The notes beneath the pieces were generated by a model. It did no database searches and was not told the origin of the DNA. It saw only the letters and a program-made list of their open reading frames with translations. The position numbers were made by a program, and so were the translations under genes. DNA of 64,000 nucleotides from JAHELQ01 sp965603365 (GTDB lineage Bacteria > Acidobacteriota > Aminicenantia > UBA2199), in contig CBFDCR010000018.1 in assembly GCA_965603365.1 (NCBI GenBank), forward strand, positions 11,355-75,354. Reading direction: 5' to 3'. Below are positions 33,371 to 42,413 of the stretch, in pieces; the stretch's first letter is position 1; every line of letters begins with the position of its first letter.

Positions 33371-36300
33371 ATGAGAGATAACGAGAGGATTAAAAGTAAC
33401 TCAATCATTTCTTCATCGGTTCCTTCGCAGACAGGAGTTGAATCCTTGAAGGAGAGGGCAACAACGCCAAAAGTCTTCATCGATGCAGGTATCGAGCATA
33501 TCCATGTGAAGACCTGCGAATCGTCCTCCGGGACTGATTCTGAAATATCCACAAACGACATCATCATACCGAATAATGATGATCTTCAAAAACTATTCAG
33601 GGAGTCCGGGTTGAATGGATCGAGAAATAGTAATGAAGCCATATATATTACCGGAAAGCTCTCTGAGGTAACCGAAAAGGTCTTACAAAAAGGTGAAACG
33701 ATTATGCCGGCGGCAGTTCTATGGTCTGCGGCAAAATCCCTGCTGCGCAGGGAAGAGAATAGAGATTTAGAGACGATCGGTATTATTGATCTTTCGGCTT
33801 CGGGCTATATGGTTATCTGTATCGATAAGAACGATGAATTGAGAGACGATCTACTAATCGTAAATCCCCGATGCGGCGCCGGAACCGGGGTTAATTTAAG
33901 CCGAATCCTGGAAAAACTGGACATTCAACGAAAAGATGTGGATGATCTCCTGGTGGCTTACCTGGGCCAGGAGGGAAAATTGAAGCGTGAGCAGGTTCCT
34001 GTCAGATCCGATCGCTGCGGGGTATTCAGCTCTTCGGCCACGGTCTCTGATAAAAACCAGGGCATTCCCCTGGACTATGCCCTGGCCGTAACCATGAAGT
34101 CCGAAGTCATGAAGCCCTGTAAAAAAATGGCTCATAAGACCGATAAAGTATACCTGACAGGCGGTGTATTCAGATGGCAGTACGCCAGGGATTGTGCCGA
34201 AGATGTACTGAAAGCCAATGGAGTAAAAGAAGTTGTCTTTGATGGGCAGCAGTCCATCATGATGACCGGGATGAAGTACCTGGTGAAAGGCGTGGGCGAA
34301 GGCAATTTTCGAAAACAAAATGCCGTTAAATTGAAAAAAGCCAATACTTTAATCCAATATCCTTCATTTAAAGTCCTAAAAGAAAAGTATGAAAAGCAAG
34401 GGCTGTACCAGAGGCTGCCCGATCCCGAAATAGAGCCTGTTGCGGCTGAAATATTTACTTTCTTACCGGTGAATGCCGGTCTTGATATCGGCTCGACCAT
34501 GGCCAAGATGGTAATATCCGATGCCGGGACAGGGAAACTGCTTTTTCAAAATTCCTATAATAATCACGGCGATACCATTGAGACCGTCAAGCATATTTTC
34601 AGGAAATTAAAAGTTAGGGATATTGATAAATTAAAAATTCAAAACATTGGTGTAACCGGAAGCGGCAGATACCAGGTCCAGAAAGCCTTAAAGGCAATAT
34701 ACCCCCATTTGAACGACAGAATTTCCGTGATGGTGGAAAATTATGCCCATGCGTGGGGGTCCATCCACTTTGCCAGGGAGCACCTGGCAAAATTAAAACA
34801 ACAGGGCCTTGATGAAGTGAATGAAGACTTCTACCTGTTAATCGATATTGGCGGAGAAGATACCAAGATTTCGGTCATTTCTCTCAAAAAGAATGAACTA
34901 TTTGACAATGCCATGAACATCAAATGTTCGGCCGGCACCGGAAGCTTGATGGATACCCTTAAAGCTTTATTTAATATCGATGATATAGCCGAAGCCTATG
35001 GTAACGCTTTCGAAGCGCAGCAGGCCTATGGCATCAATGCCACCTGTGCCGTATTTTTGATGGAAAATGCCAGGAAAATGCAGGCTGCAGGCTATAAGAA
35101 GGATGAAATCCTGGCATCGTGCTGTTATGCAATCGTGGAGAATATGGCGCGCTCACTGTGGAACCAGGTGGAATTCCCACAGGATACCATAGTACTGCTG
35201 CATGGCCAGACCATGTTGAGTGATCCCTTGCCGTTAGCCGTTACTCACCGGGTACAGGAATATATGGAAGCGAAGGCCTTCTGTTTGGTTCCGCCCTTCC
35301 CGGGCCATAGGGCATGCATTGGTCTCATCAAAAGTATTGAGGAAAAAGACCTGCCGGGGATCGAAGAATATTGTTATCTGGATGCTCTCCTTGAACGTAA
35401 GTTCGCTAAAAAAATGATTGTATGTCGAGGCGCTGCCTGCGGAGACAAAAATGCACGGTGCGCCCGGACAAAGCTTAGCTCTGAGGCTGTTGATGGCCCA
35501 ATCTCACTGACCCTGGGGGGCTGTACTGCAGTTAATGAGCTTCAGGCACGGAAGAATAGGAGCGAAAAGATTGAGATTCCCGACGCCTACAAAGAAATCT
35601 GGAAATTCATCGACAGCAGGCTGCCAAAATCCGGGGATAAAGAGAGACTCGTGATTCCAAGGTGCTTTGCGTTGTCGGAACGAGCGTTTTTCTTTGGGAA
35701 GTTGATTGAGCAATTCGGTATACCGGTGCATATTGATAATGTGCAGGAAAGAGATATCATGGAGGGCCAACCATTATTTACCATAGATACCTGTGCCCCG
35801 AATATAGGTACTACCGGGCAGTTTCTACGTCTTGCCAGGGAACAACATGGAATTATCCTTGTACCCCAAATAGACTTTTTACCCGTTGAAGGCGCCGGTG
35901 TCGGCAGGACGTGTGCCACAAACCAGGGGGGGGTTCTGATCGCCCTGCATTTTGCTAAAATAAGGTGTCCTGAAGCCCGTTTCAAAATTTTTGATATAAA
36001 CCTGAAAGATCAATCTCCCCAATCCATTGCCGACCAGTTATACCCTGAATTTCGCTCCATTTTCAGTTACTATGACGTAAAGGTTTTAAGAAGTGAGTTT
36101 ATTGGCGCGATTGTATATGCTGCCGGGGAGTATGAAAAGTTTCGCGCCGAAAGTGCAGAGATTGCTGCAGATTTCATCGAAGCGGCCATTAACAAAAAAT
36201 TAAATATTTCCATCATCAGTGCCCGGGAATATATCTTGAACCCGGGCATTTACGACAGCCACATCGGTAAGCTGCTCAAAGATAAAGGTGTGGTTGCCAT

Positions 36301-38215
36301 CCCGGCTTATGTATTTGATGTCCACCCGGATAAACAATTTGACTATATCTATTGGAGAAATCCCCATGATCTGTTAACTAAATCCAACGCAGTGGCCAAC
36401 AAGCGGTTTCATCAAATCGTTAAACATCCCCGGTTGAAAAAATTAATAAAAAAAATTGAGACCGGTAATACAGACACCCTGATGTCTCTGGTGACCGTTT
36501 CAACTTTTAGGTGTGGGCCGGACAGTATTACTCTTCCCGTGTTATCCGAAATTACCCGAACCACACCTTCACTATTGATTCAATCGGACGCCATGATAGC
36601 CGAACTGGCGCATCTTGAGAATCGTGTGAACACACATTTAAATCAGTTAAATAAAAGGTTACATAACGACCTGTCCCGGCAAAAAGGAAAGAATTTTTCC
36701 ATAAAATTACTGGATGAATTCCTACTAGATACCCTGGATAAGGAAACGGATGTAATCTACTTCCCTACGATGAACGATAACCGGGCGGTCACTTCTGTGT
36801 TTAAGGCCTCCGGGGTCTGTGTTATTGACAACTATGATGATGCATATGATATAGAAGAAAAAGCAAAAAACGGCAGAAAATTTGTTGGAGACTCGGTGTG
36901 CGTTCCATTGGCATCTGTGGTTTCAGATATGGTACAGGCAGTAGAAGACTTTATTAAAAGAAAAAAGGAAGATGATCCCCTGGTCAGGGGCAAAAAAAGG
37001 GTCGTATTGTTTATGCATACTGGAGATGGGCCCTGCCGTCAGGGACAGTATCTCGATATTTGTAAACTCATTTTTTACAGGCTATCTGGAAAACTCCACA
37101 ATCAAACCAGCCATCGGCAGGACAAGCGCTTTCCGATAAAATTCCTGGCAAATATAGCTACTGAAATTCATAACCAAAAGGATTACATCTCTGAGATCGA
37201 AAAGTGGATGGTTATACAGGGATTTCATGCCTTTATTATGAAGGATGTATTACATTCCATATATTTAAAAGTGGGGGCGAACTGTAACGGTTATGAGGAT
37301 TTCAAGGAGTTTAAAATTGATTACAGGAAATTACAGCAGAGGGTCTATGAGGCGTTAGCGGCCAATACAAAACCGGCTAAATTTCCCCGGTTTATCGTAG
37401 CTAAAATTGAACGAAGATTTCCCAGGCTTGGTGCCCTTGCCCAGTATTTTGGCTACGGATTATTTAAGAATAACGGTCTTCGCAAGATTCTTAAAGAGTT
37501 CAATCGCAAATGGATAAATAAGCACATAAATAAAAAAAATTTAAAAAGAAAAAAATTAAATGTTCATATCGAAGGTGAAATTTATTTACGGGTGGCTCAA
37601 ATCGGCGAGATTCTTAAGTCTATGATAGATATTCTCGGTTTTGGTTCCTTTGACCTGAGTTTCACTCCTGCCTGGAGTTATTTTGAATATATATTAGAAG
37701 GAAGAATCCTGTTAGCTTATAAAGATATTGAAATGTACATAGACAAACGAAAGGATACAAAAGAAAAGGCAGAGAGAGATAGATTAGTGAATTTAATTGA
37801 GGAAAGGAAAAGCAGGGTCAAAGAGACAGCCAGGACTATTAATAATCTCAGGCATATTTTGGCCAGGCCATTATATAAGGCCGCCGGCCTGGAAATTCCT
37901 CATGAAATGAAGAAAATCGTGGGGGCAGCCAGGCCGGTGATTACCACCCTTAAACCAGTGGGTGAATTGGTCCCCTATGTCGGGGAAACAATATCGCTGC
38001 TCAATGAGGGTATGGACCTGATTCTGAATGTTGCTCCTGAAGGATGTATGGTGGCTTCAATGGGTGAAATCCTGAGTCCCAGGATTATGCAATTTGTAGG
38101 AAACAAAAAAGCGCGAATTCAATATTTATCATCCACAGATGGCGAAGTCAATGAAGACCTGCTCCGGTTGTCCCTGTTAAAAATGTTAAGTCCTGAAAAA
38201 TATTATTCGCAGTGA
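33371..38215 (+). CDS. 1614-residue fusion: activase-activase-dehydratase (PlsA/glycerol-ester-reductase-like)
   Basis: The largest gene here. Residues ~100-330 form a degraded first ATPase domain (IIDLSASGYMV; PRCGAGTGVNL). Residues ~366-660 form an intact BadF/HgdC-type ATPase: AGLDIGSTMAKMV, IDIGGEDTKI (~490), KCSAGTGSL (~518) and ATCAVF. From ~680 comes the DUF2229/dehydratase part with CRGAACGDKNARCAR, DTCAPNIGTTGQ, FRCGPDSI (~1047) and HTGDGPCRQGQYLD (~1217). A 230-residue helical tail ends with PEGCMVASMGE. The same blocks are split over the two genes at 24189-28581. Anaerobic plasmalogen synthase PlsA and the glycerol-ester reductases derived from it have this kind of fused architecture, reducing lipid esters to ethers. 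The weak start context leaves the exact N-terminus open. A PlsC-type gene follows 39 bases later. Confidence 0.8.
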   Translation: MRDNERIKSNSIISSSVPSQTGVESLKERATTPKVFIDAGIEHIHVKTCESSSGTDSEISTNDIIIPNNDDLQKLFRESGLNGSRNSNEAIYITGKLSEVTEKVLQKGETIMPAAVLWSAAKSLLRREENRDLETIGIIDLSASGYMVICIDKNDELRDDLLIVNPRCGAGTGVNLSRILEKLDIQRKDVDDLLVAYLGQEGKLKREQVPVRSDRCGVFSSSATVSDKNQGIPLDYALAVTMKSEVMKPCKKMAHKTDKVYLTGGVFRWQYARDCAEDVLKANGVKEVVFDGQQSIMMTGMKYLVKGVGEGNFRKQNAVKLKKANTLIQYPSFKVLKEKYEKQGLYQRLPDPEIEPVAAEIFTFLPVNAGLDIGSTMAKMVISDAGTGKLLFQNSYNNHGDTIETVKHIFRKLKVRDIDKLKIQNIGVTGSGRYQVQKALKAIYPHLNDRISVMVENYAHAWGSIHFAREHLAKLKQQGLDEVNEDFYLLIDIGGEDTKISVISLKKNELFDNAMNIKCSAGTGSLMDTLKALFNIDDIAEAYGNAFEAQQAYGINATCAVFLMENARKMQAAGYKKDEILASCCYAIVENMARSLWNQVEFPQDTIVLLHGQTMLSDPLPLAVTHRVQEYMEAKAFCLVPPFPGHRACIGLIKSIEEKDLPGIEEYCYLDALLERKFAKKMIVCRGAACGDKNARCARTKLSSEAVDGPISLTLGGCTAVNELQARKNRSEKIEIPDAYKEIWKFIDSRLPKSGDKERLVIPRCFALSERAFFFGKLIEQFGIPVHIDNVQERDIMEGQPLFTIDTCAPNIGTTGQFLRLAREQHGIILVPQIDFLPVEGAGVGRTCATNQGGVLIALHFAKIRCPEARFKIFDINLKDQSPQSIADQLYPEFRSIFSYYDVKVLRSEFIGAIVYAAGEYEKFRAESAEIAADFIEAAINKKLNISIISAREYILNPGIYDSHIGKLLKDKGVVAIPAYVFDVHPDKQFDYIYWRNPHDLLTKSNAVANKRFHQIVKHPRLKKLIKKIETGNTDTLMSLVTVSTFRCGPDSITLPVLSEITRTTPSLLIQSDAMIAELAHLENRVNTHLNQLNKRLHNDLSRQKGKNFSIKLLDEFLLDTLDKETDVIYFPTMNDNRAVTSVFKASGVCVIDNYDDAYDIEEKAKNGRKFVGDSVCVPLASVVSDMVQAVEDFIKRKKEDDPLVRGKKRVVLFMHTGDGPCRQGQYLDICKLIFYRLSGKLHNQTSHRQDKRFPIKFLANIATEIHNQKDYISEIEKWMVIQGFHAFIMKDVLHSIYLKVGANCNGYEDFKEFKIDYRKLQQRVYEALAANTKPAKFPRFIVAKIERRFPRLGALAQYFGYGLFKNNGLRKILKEFNRKWINKHINKKNLKRKKLNVHIEGEIYLRVAQIGEILKSMIDILGFGSFDLSFTPAWSYFEYILEGRILLAYKDIEMYIDKRKDTKEKAERDRLVNLIEERKSRVKETARTINNLRHILARPLYKAAGLEIPHEMKKIVGAARPVITTLKPVGELVPYVGETISLLNEGMDLILNVAPEGCMVASMGEILSPRIMQFVGNKKARIQYLSSTDGEVNEDLLRLSLLKMLSPEKYYSQ

Positions 38216-38254
38216 CTATAGCGCAACCCGGTTGTGGTTGAATGGAGTGATTCA

Positions 38255-38962
38255 ATGGGAAACTTAATTTCACTTTATAGTTGGTTTGTTGGTGTAACTT
38301 TCTTTACCTTTATCCTGTGTGCCACTCTTACCTGTTCATATCTTTTCCGTCCGGAGAGGTATGATCCCTGGATGAAGAGACTGCTCCGTATTCTTTTTAA
38401 ACTCCTCTTCGTAAGGGTGAAGGTGGAAGGAAGCGAAAAGATTGATCAAAATAAGCCGTATTTGTTAATGGCCAACCATGTCAGTTTTTTTGATATTCCT
38501 CTTTTCGGTGGCTATATACCCACGTTTTTCCGCAGTATTGAGGCTGAGTGGCAGCATAAATTGCCCCTTTATGGCTGGGCGCTGCGGAGGTATGGAAATG
38601 TTACCATTGAGAGGGGAAATATCCATAGTTCCATTCGAAGCATACGGAAAGCAGAAAATTTTATAAAGGGCGGAAAATCGCTTCTTATTCTACCTGAGGC
38701 TCATCGCACAGCCGATGGGAACCTCCAGCCCTTTAAAAAGTTACCCTTTTTCCTGGCAAAACGGGCCGGTGTCGATCTGGTTCCCATTTGTACGGCCGGC
38801 CTTTACCGTTTGATGCCAAAAGGTTCCTGGCGTATTCGTCCGACAACGATAAAAATCAGGTTTGGAACCATCATCCCGGCTGAAAAAATTGAATCCCTTT
38901 CGATTGAAGAGTTACGTGATTTGACATACAAAGAAATCCAGGGCTTGAGTGAACAACCATAA
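38255..38962 (+). CDS. PlsC-type lysophospholipid acyltransferase
   Basis: About 235 residues from ATG 38255, which has GGAG 8 bases upstream; an upstream GTG (38234) has none. A transmembrane segment (residues ~8-30) precedes the LPLAT domain: NHVSFFDIP (His75, Asp80), then GNVTIERGN and LILPEAHRT, with the PEG-T motif read as PEAHRT. VPICTAGLYR follows as the fourth block. The enzyme probably acylates lysophosphatidate or an alkyl/alkenyl analogue at the inner membrane. It closes the lipid island; a terminator-like hairpin was not seen after it. Confidence 0.82.
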   Translation: MGNLISLYSWFVGVTFFTFILCATLTCSYLFRPERYDPWMKRLLRILFKLLFVRVKVEGSEKIDQNKPYLLMANHVSFFDIPLFGGYIPTFFRSIEAEWQHKLPLYGWALRRYGNVTIERGNIHSSIRSIRKAENFIKGGKSLLILPEAHRTADGNLQPFKKLPFFLAKRAGVDLVPICTAGLYRLMPKGSWRIRPTTIKIRFGTIIPAEKIESLSIEELRDLTYKEIQGLSEQP

Positions 38963-39218
38963 GATTGTTTTGCTTCAGCCCAAAAAAAGGTTGCTCAAAG
39001 ATGTGATAGATTTGTAATGGAGAATCCGGCTGAAATCGGCGACCAAGAGGCATAATGATTCCTACCAGAGATTTTTGCAGGAGGATCTCTGGCCCTCATA
39101 AACTTCTTCATCATCTATTATCGATGGCCTATCCATTAATGCACGATGCGGAGTAAATCTCTCCGCTGACGACTTTTCCAGGTGCAAAATTGGAATCATG
39201 GCAATGTCGCCCATCGGA

Positions 39219-39247
39219 TTGACTTGATTCCCGGTATTAACTATAAT
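39219..39247 (+). promoter_or_regulatory. Consensus promoter placed directly at the GWxTD gene start
   Basis: TTGACT at 39219-39224, 17-base spacer, TATAAT at 39242-39247. Transcription would begin at about 39253-39254, the same place as the first ATG of the gene, which implies a leaderless message or use of the in-frame ATG at 39277. Confidence 0.65.
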
Positions 39248-39252
39248 ATAGC

Positions 39253-41379
39253 ATGATGAAGAAAAAAGTATTCTCAATGAAGGTTTTGTCTCTGGTACAT
39301 ACATTTGTGTGTTTGTTCTTGTTGGCGGGAACTTATGACTGCTTCTCGGCCCCGAAAAAGATTTCCGTCGAAAAAAAACTCAAGCAATTGGATGAGAAAT
39401 ATCAGAAGTGGTATGAACTGGTCTACCATATCATGACCCCCACCGAGAGGGCGGTTTTTTTTGATCTGACCAACAACCGGGACCGGGAGGCGTTTATTTC
39501 GCTTTTCTGGAACCAGCGGGACCCCAGCAAGGGAACGCCGGATAATGAATTCAGGGATGAGCATATTAAACGATTCAACTATGCCTCATACTATTTCGGC
39601 TTCGGCTCTCCGCTGCCGGGCTGGAAGACCGATCGGGGAAAGATATATATCTTGCTGGGAGCTCCCATCGGCCGCAACGAGGTCATCACCAACGGGCTCT
39701 ACCCGGTGGAAATCTGGGATTATTACGGCGGGCCCAAACTGGGTTTACCCACGGCCTTCAGGGTGGTATTTTATAAAAAGTCCGGGGCTGGCGATTACCG
39801 GCTTTATCTGCCCACCATGGACGGTCCTGAATCTCTGTTGATCAAGGTGGGTGAACAGATCGATCCGGCCAATTATTACAAGCTTTACGAGGAGATTAAG
39901 AAAATCAATCCCGAAGTGGCAGAAGCGTCGCTGAGCTTGATCCCGGGTGAACCGCTTGAGAATTTCCGCCCCTCCCTGCAAGCGCCTGTCTTGCTCTCCA
40001 AGATCTACGATCTTCCCAAAAGGACTATTAATGCCACTTATGCCCGGAATTTTTTAAGTTATAAGGGGGTGGTGGATGTCAGTGTGACCACCAATTATAT
40101 CAACAGCCGCGGCGATTTGTATGTGGTGCCGGATCCCATCTCCAGATTACATTTTGTCCACTTTGCAATTTTACCGGAGCGGTTGTCGGTGGATTATTCC
40201 CAGGAAAAGGATAAATATTACTTTAATTATAGTTTGATGGTCATCCTGAAGCAGGACGATACGGTGGTGCTGCAGTACTCGAAGAACTATCCCTTTTACT
40301 ATACTAAAGGGGAACTGGATAGTGTGCTGTCGCACGGTATCATCATCGCCGATTATTTCCCGGTGGTGGAGGGGGACTTTAAGTTCAGTGCCGTCATCGA
40401 AAACTCGGTTAACCGGGAGATTACTTATTTTGAGAGAGACCTGCGGATCGATTCGGTGGACCTCTCCATTCCCGGACTGTCGGGCCCCCTGGTTACTTAT
40501 CAGGTCAATCGCTCCGCTCAGCTCTCTTTCTCCTCTTTTAATTTTCTTGAAGATCAGGTACAGGTCGATCCCCGGCGGGAATTCGGCCTGAGGGAACCCC
40601 TGTTTTCGTTTTTTTGTGTCAACAGGGGGAATTATAAAGGTAATCTTAAGGCGGAGGTGGAAGTCCGGAATCTGGAGGGGTACCGGGAGTATGCCAAAAC
40701 CTATTCGCTTGCTGTCCCGGCAGGGCAGGATTTCCGGTGCTTTAAGCCCCAATTGGAGAATCCCAACACCGGCGCCTATACGATCAAGGCCCGGTTAATC
40801 GGTGAGCAGGGGATCGTTTTGTCGGCGGGGAAAAATGATTTTACCGTGTCTCCTTTAGCTGCCATTCCCCATCCACCCTCTGCCTCGAAAAAACTGGCCC
40901 GATCCAACAACTTTCTCCTCTACATGATGCTGGCCCGGCAGTATCAAAATTTAAACATGGCTGCCAGGGCCGAAGCGAACTATGAAAAGGCCTGCCGCCT
41001 GAATCCCGATTATCCGAATCTGCTTAAGGCTTACGCCACCTTTTTATTGCAGCAGGAGAGATACGACCGGCTCCTGGACGTGATCGAGGGTTTAAAGGGC
41101 CGAGAGAGTGAGGCCTTTGATTATTATGCTTACCGGGGGAAGGCCTATTATAAGAAAGGCAATTATAATCTGGCTGCAGACAATTTGCTGCAGGCCAACA
41201 AACAGTATGACAGCGATATCACGGTGTTAAATGCCCTGGGCGCATCCCTGGTGCAACTGGGAAATATTGATGAGGCCAAAAAGGTATTTGCCGCTTCGTT
41301 GAAGATCGAGGCGAAACAGCCGGATATTGCCGAATTGGTTCGGAGGTTAAATAACAATGAAAATCAGAAAAAAAAGTAA
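39253..41379 (+). CDS. GWxTD-domain protein with C-terminal TPR repeats
   Basis: A 708-residue exported protein with a signal segment near residues 10-32. The GWxTD domain begins with a helix of the type 'M-T-P-T-E-R-x-V-F-x-x-L', then 'F-W-x-Q-R-D-P', then PGWKTDRGKIYILLGAP (Gly123-Asp127). A long beta-rich middle follows (about 200-530), and the last 170 residues are TPR repeats (RAEANYEKACRLNPDYPNLL and on). GWxTD is a domain of unknown function found mainly in Acidobacteriota and related phyla, usually in exported proteins. The promoter sits so close that the message may be leaderless. The gene overlaps the next by 23 bases. A mirror paralogue lies at 51817-53919 on the other strand. Confidence 0.85.
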   Translation: MMKKKVFSMKVLSLVHTFVCLFLLAGTYDCFSAPKKISVEKKLKQLDEKYQKWYELVYHIMTPTERAVFFDLTNNRDREAFISLFWNQRDPSKGTPDNEFRDEHIKRFNYASYYFGFGSPLPGWKTDRGKIYILLGAPIGRNEVITNGLYPVEIWDYYGGPKLGLPTAFRVVFYKKSGAGDYRLYLPTMDGPESLLIKVGEQIDPANYYKLYEEIKKINPEVAEASLSLIPGEPLENFRPSLQAPVLLSKIYDLPKRTINATYARNFLSYKGVVDVSVTTNYINSRGDLYVVPDPISRLHFVHFAILPERLSVDYSQEKDKYYFNYSLMVILKQDDTVVLQYSKNYPFYYTKGELDSVLSHGIIIADYFPVVEGDFKFSAVIENSVNREITYFERDLRIDSVDLSIPGLSGPLVTYQVNRSAQLSFSSFNFLEDQVQVDPRREFGLREPLFSFFCVNRGNYKGNLKAEVEVRNLEGYREYAKTYSLAVPAGQDFRCFKPQLENPNTGAYTIKARLIGEQGIVLSAGKNDFTVSPLAAIPHPPSASKKLARSNNFLLYMMLARQYQNLNMAARAEANYEKACRLNPDYPNLLKAYATFLLQQERYDRLLDVIEGLKGRESEAFDYYAYRGKAYYKKGNYNLAADNLLQANKQYDSDITVLNALGASLVQLGNIDEAKKVFAASLKIEAKQPDIAELVRRLNNNENQKKK

Positions 41380-42340
41380 GTGGAAGAAAAATAGAAGCAT
41401 CTTATTGGCGGTGTGGACAGTTGGCTTGATCTTTTTGTCGGGATCTTTGCTCGAATCGGCCAAACTGGACCCGGAAAGTGAAACGTTTTATCAAAAGACC
41501 CATTTTTTGCTGACCAAAGACGAACGCAAGATCTTCAAAAATCTTGTGTCAGCGGAGGCCCGGCAGCAATTTATCCAGTATTTTTGGGAAATCCGGGACC
41601 CCGACCCCTTCACCGAGGTCAATGAATTTAAAGAGGAGATCGAGAGCCGTTACGAATACGTCTCCAACCATCTGAATGAGGGCGGTCGTCCGGGCTGGAA
41701 GTCCGACCGCGGCCGGATATACATGCTGCTGGGGCCTCCCAGCCAGATCGATCTAAATCCCTATACGCCGGATCCCCGTCTTCAAGGACGGCTGATTGAC
41801 TGGTATTATGATTTCTATGATCTCGGCTCCGATATGGTGACTTCCGGCGGTGTCGGTATATTTTTGCGATTTGTCGACGATGAGGCTATCGGCGTCTATA
41901 AACTGGATCCTTTACGTGTTTCCTTGAGGGCACTGGAGGTGATGGAGGAGATGAAATACAATTATATTGCCAGGGGCCCGGGGAGAAAGTATGCCGACCA
42001 TAAACTAACTTTTGACTTCGAATACCGGGCGGCAGATAAGACGATCCTGGTCTCTGTCGATCCCCGACAACTGGAGTATGAAGAGGATGGCGAAAAAATC
42101 GTAACCCGCCTGAATGTGGATTTGATTGTATTTGATAAAAGTGCAAAGGGGTTTAAAAAGCATTCCCTGTCGAAAACCTTAGAATTACAGAAAGAGGACC
42201 TGCTGGAGCGGAAGTCTCCCCTCAAAATCGAGATACCGGTAAAGCTGAAAAAGGGAAAGGTGCTGGTGGATGTGATATTAACCGATGTGATGGCCGGCAG
42301 AAAGGCCAGGAAGACATTCAAACTGAAGATCAAAAAGTGA
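41357..42340 (+). CDS. Short GWxTD-domain protein
   Basis: A 327-residue exported protein starting at ATG 41357 (GGAGG upstream, inside the end of the previous gene). A hydrophobic signal or anchor spans about 15-33. The domain reads LLTKDERKIFKNLV, then FWEIRDPDP, then PGWKSDRGRIYMLLGPP, so the Thr of GWxTD is Ser here (Gly113-Asp117). The C-terminal half is beta-sandwich-like (VSVDPRQLEYEE; LKKGKVLVDVILTDV). No TPR is present. It matches gene 50858-51820 in length and order on the mirrored side. Function unknown; tandem GWxTD genes suggest a heteromeric periplasmic complex. Confidence 0.82.
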   Translation: MKIRKKSKWKKNRSILLAVWTVGLIFLSGSLLESAKLDPESETFYQKTHFLLTKDERKIFKNLVSAEARQQFIQYFWEIRDPDPFTEVNEFKEEIESRYEYVSNHLNEGGRPGWKSDRGRIYMLLGPPSQIDLNPYTPDPRLQGRLIDWYYDFYDLGSDMVTSGGVGIFLRFVDDEAIGVYKLDPLRVSLRALEVMEEMKYNYIARGPGRKYADHKLTFDFEYRAADKTILVSVDPRQLEYEEDGEKIVTRLNVDLIVFDKSAKGFKKHSLSKTLELQKEDLLERKSPLKIEIPVKLKKGKVLVDVILTDVMAGRKARKTFKLKIKK

Positions 42341-42413
42341 AAATAGAAAAAAAAAGATATTTTTTGAGAAGGGATTCACTCAATTTTTATTTAATTGTAT
42401 AGGAGGAAAAAAA

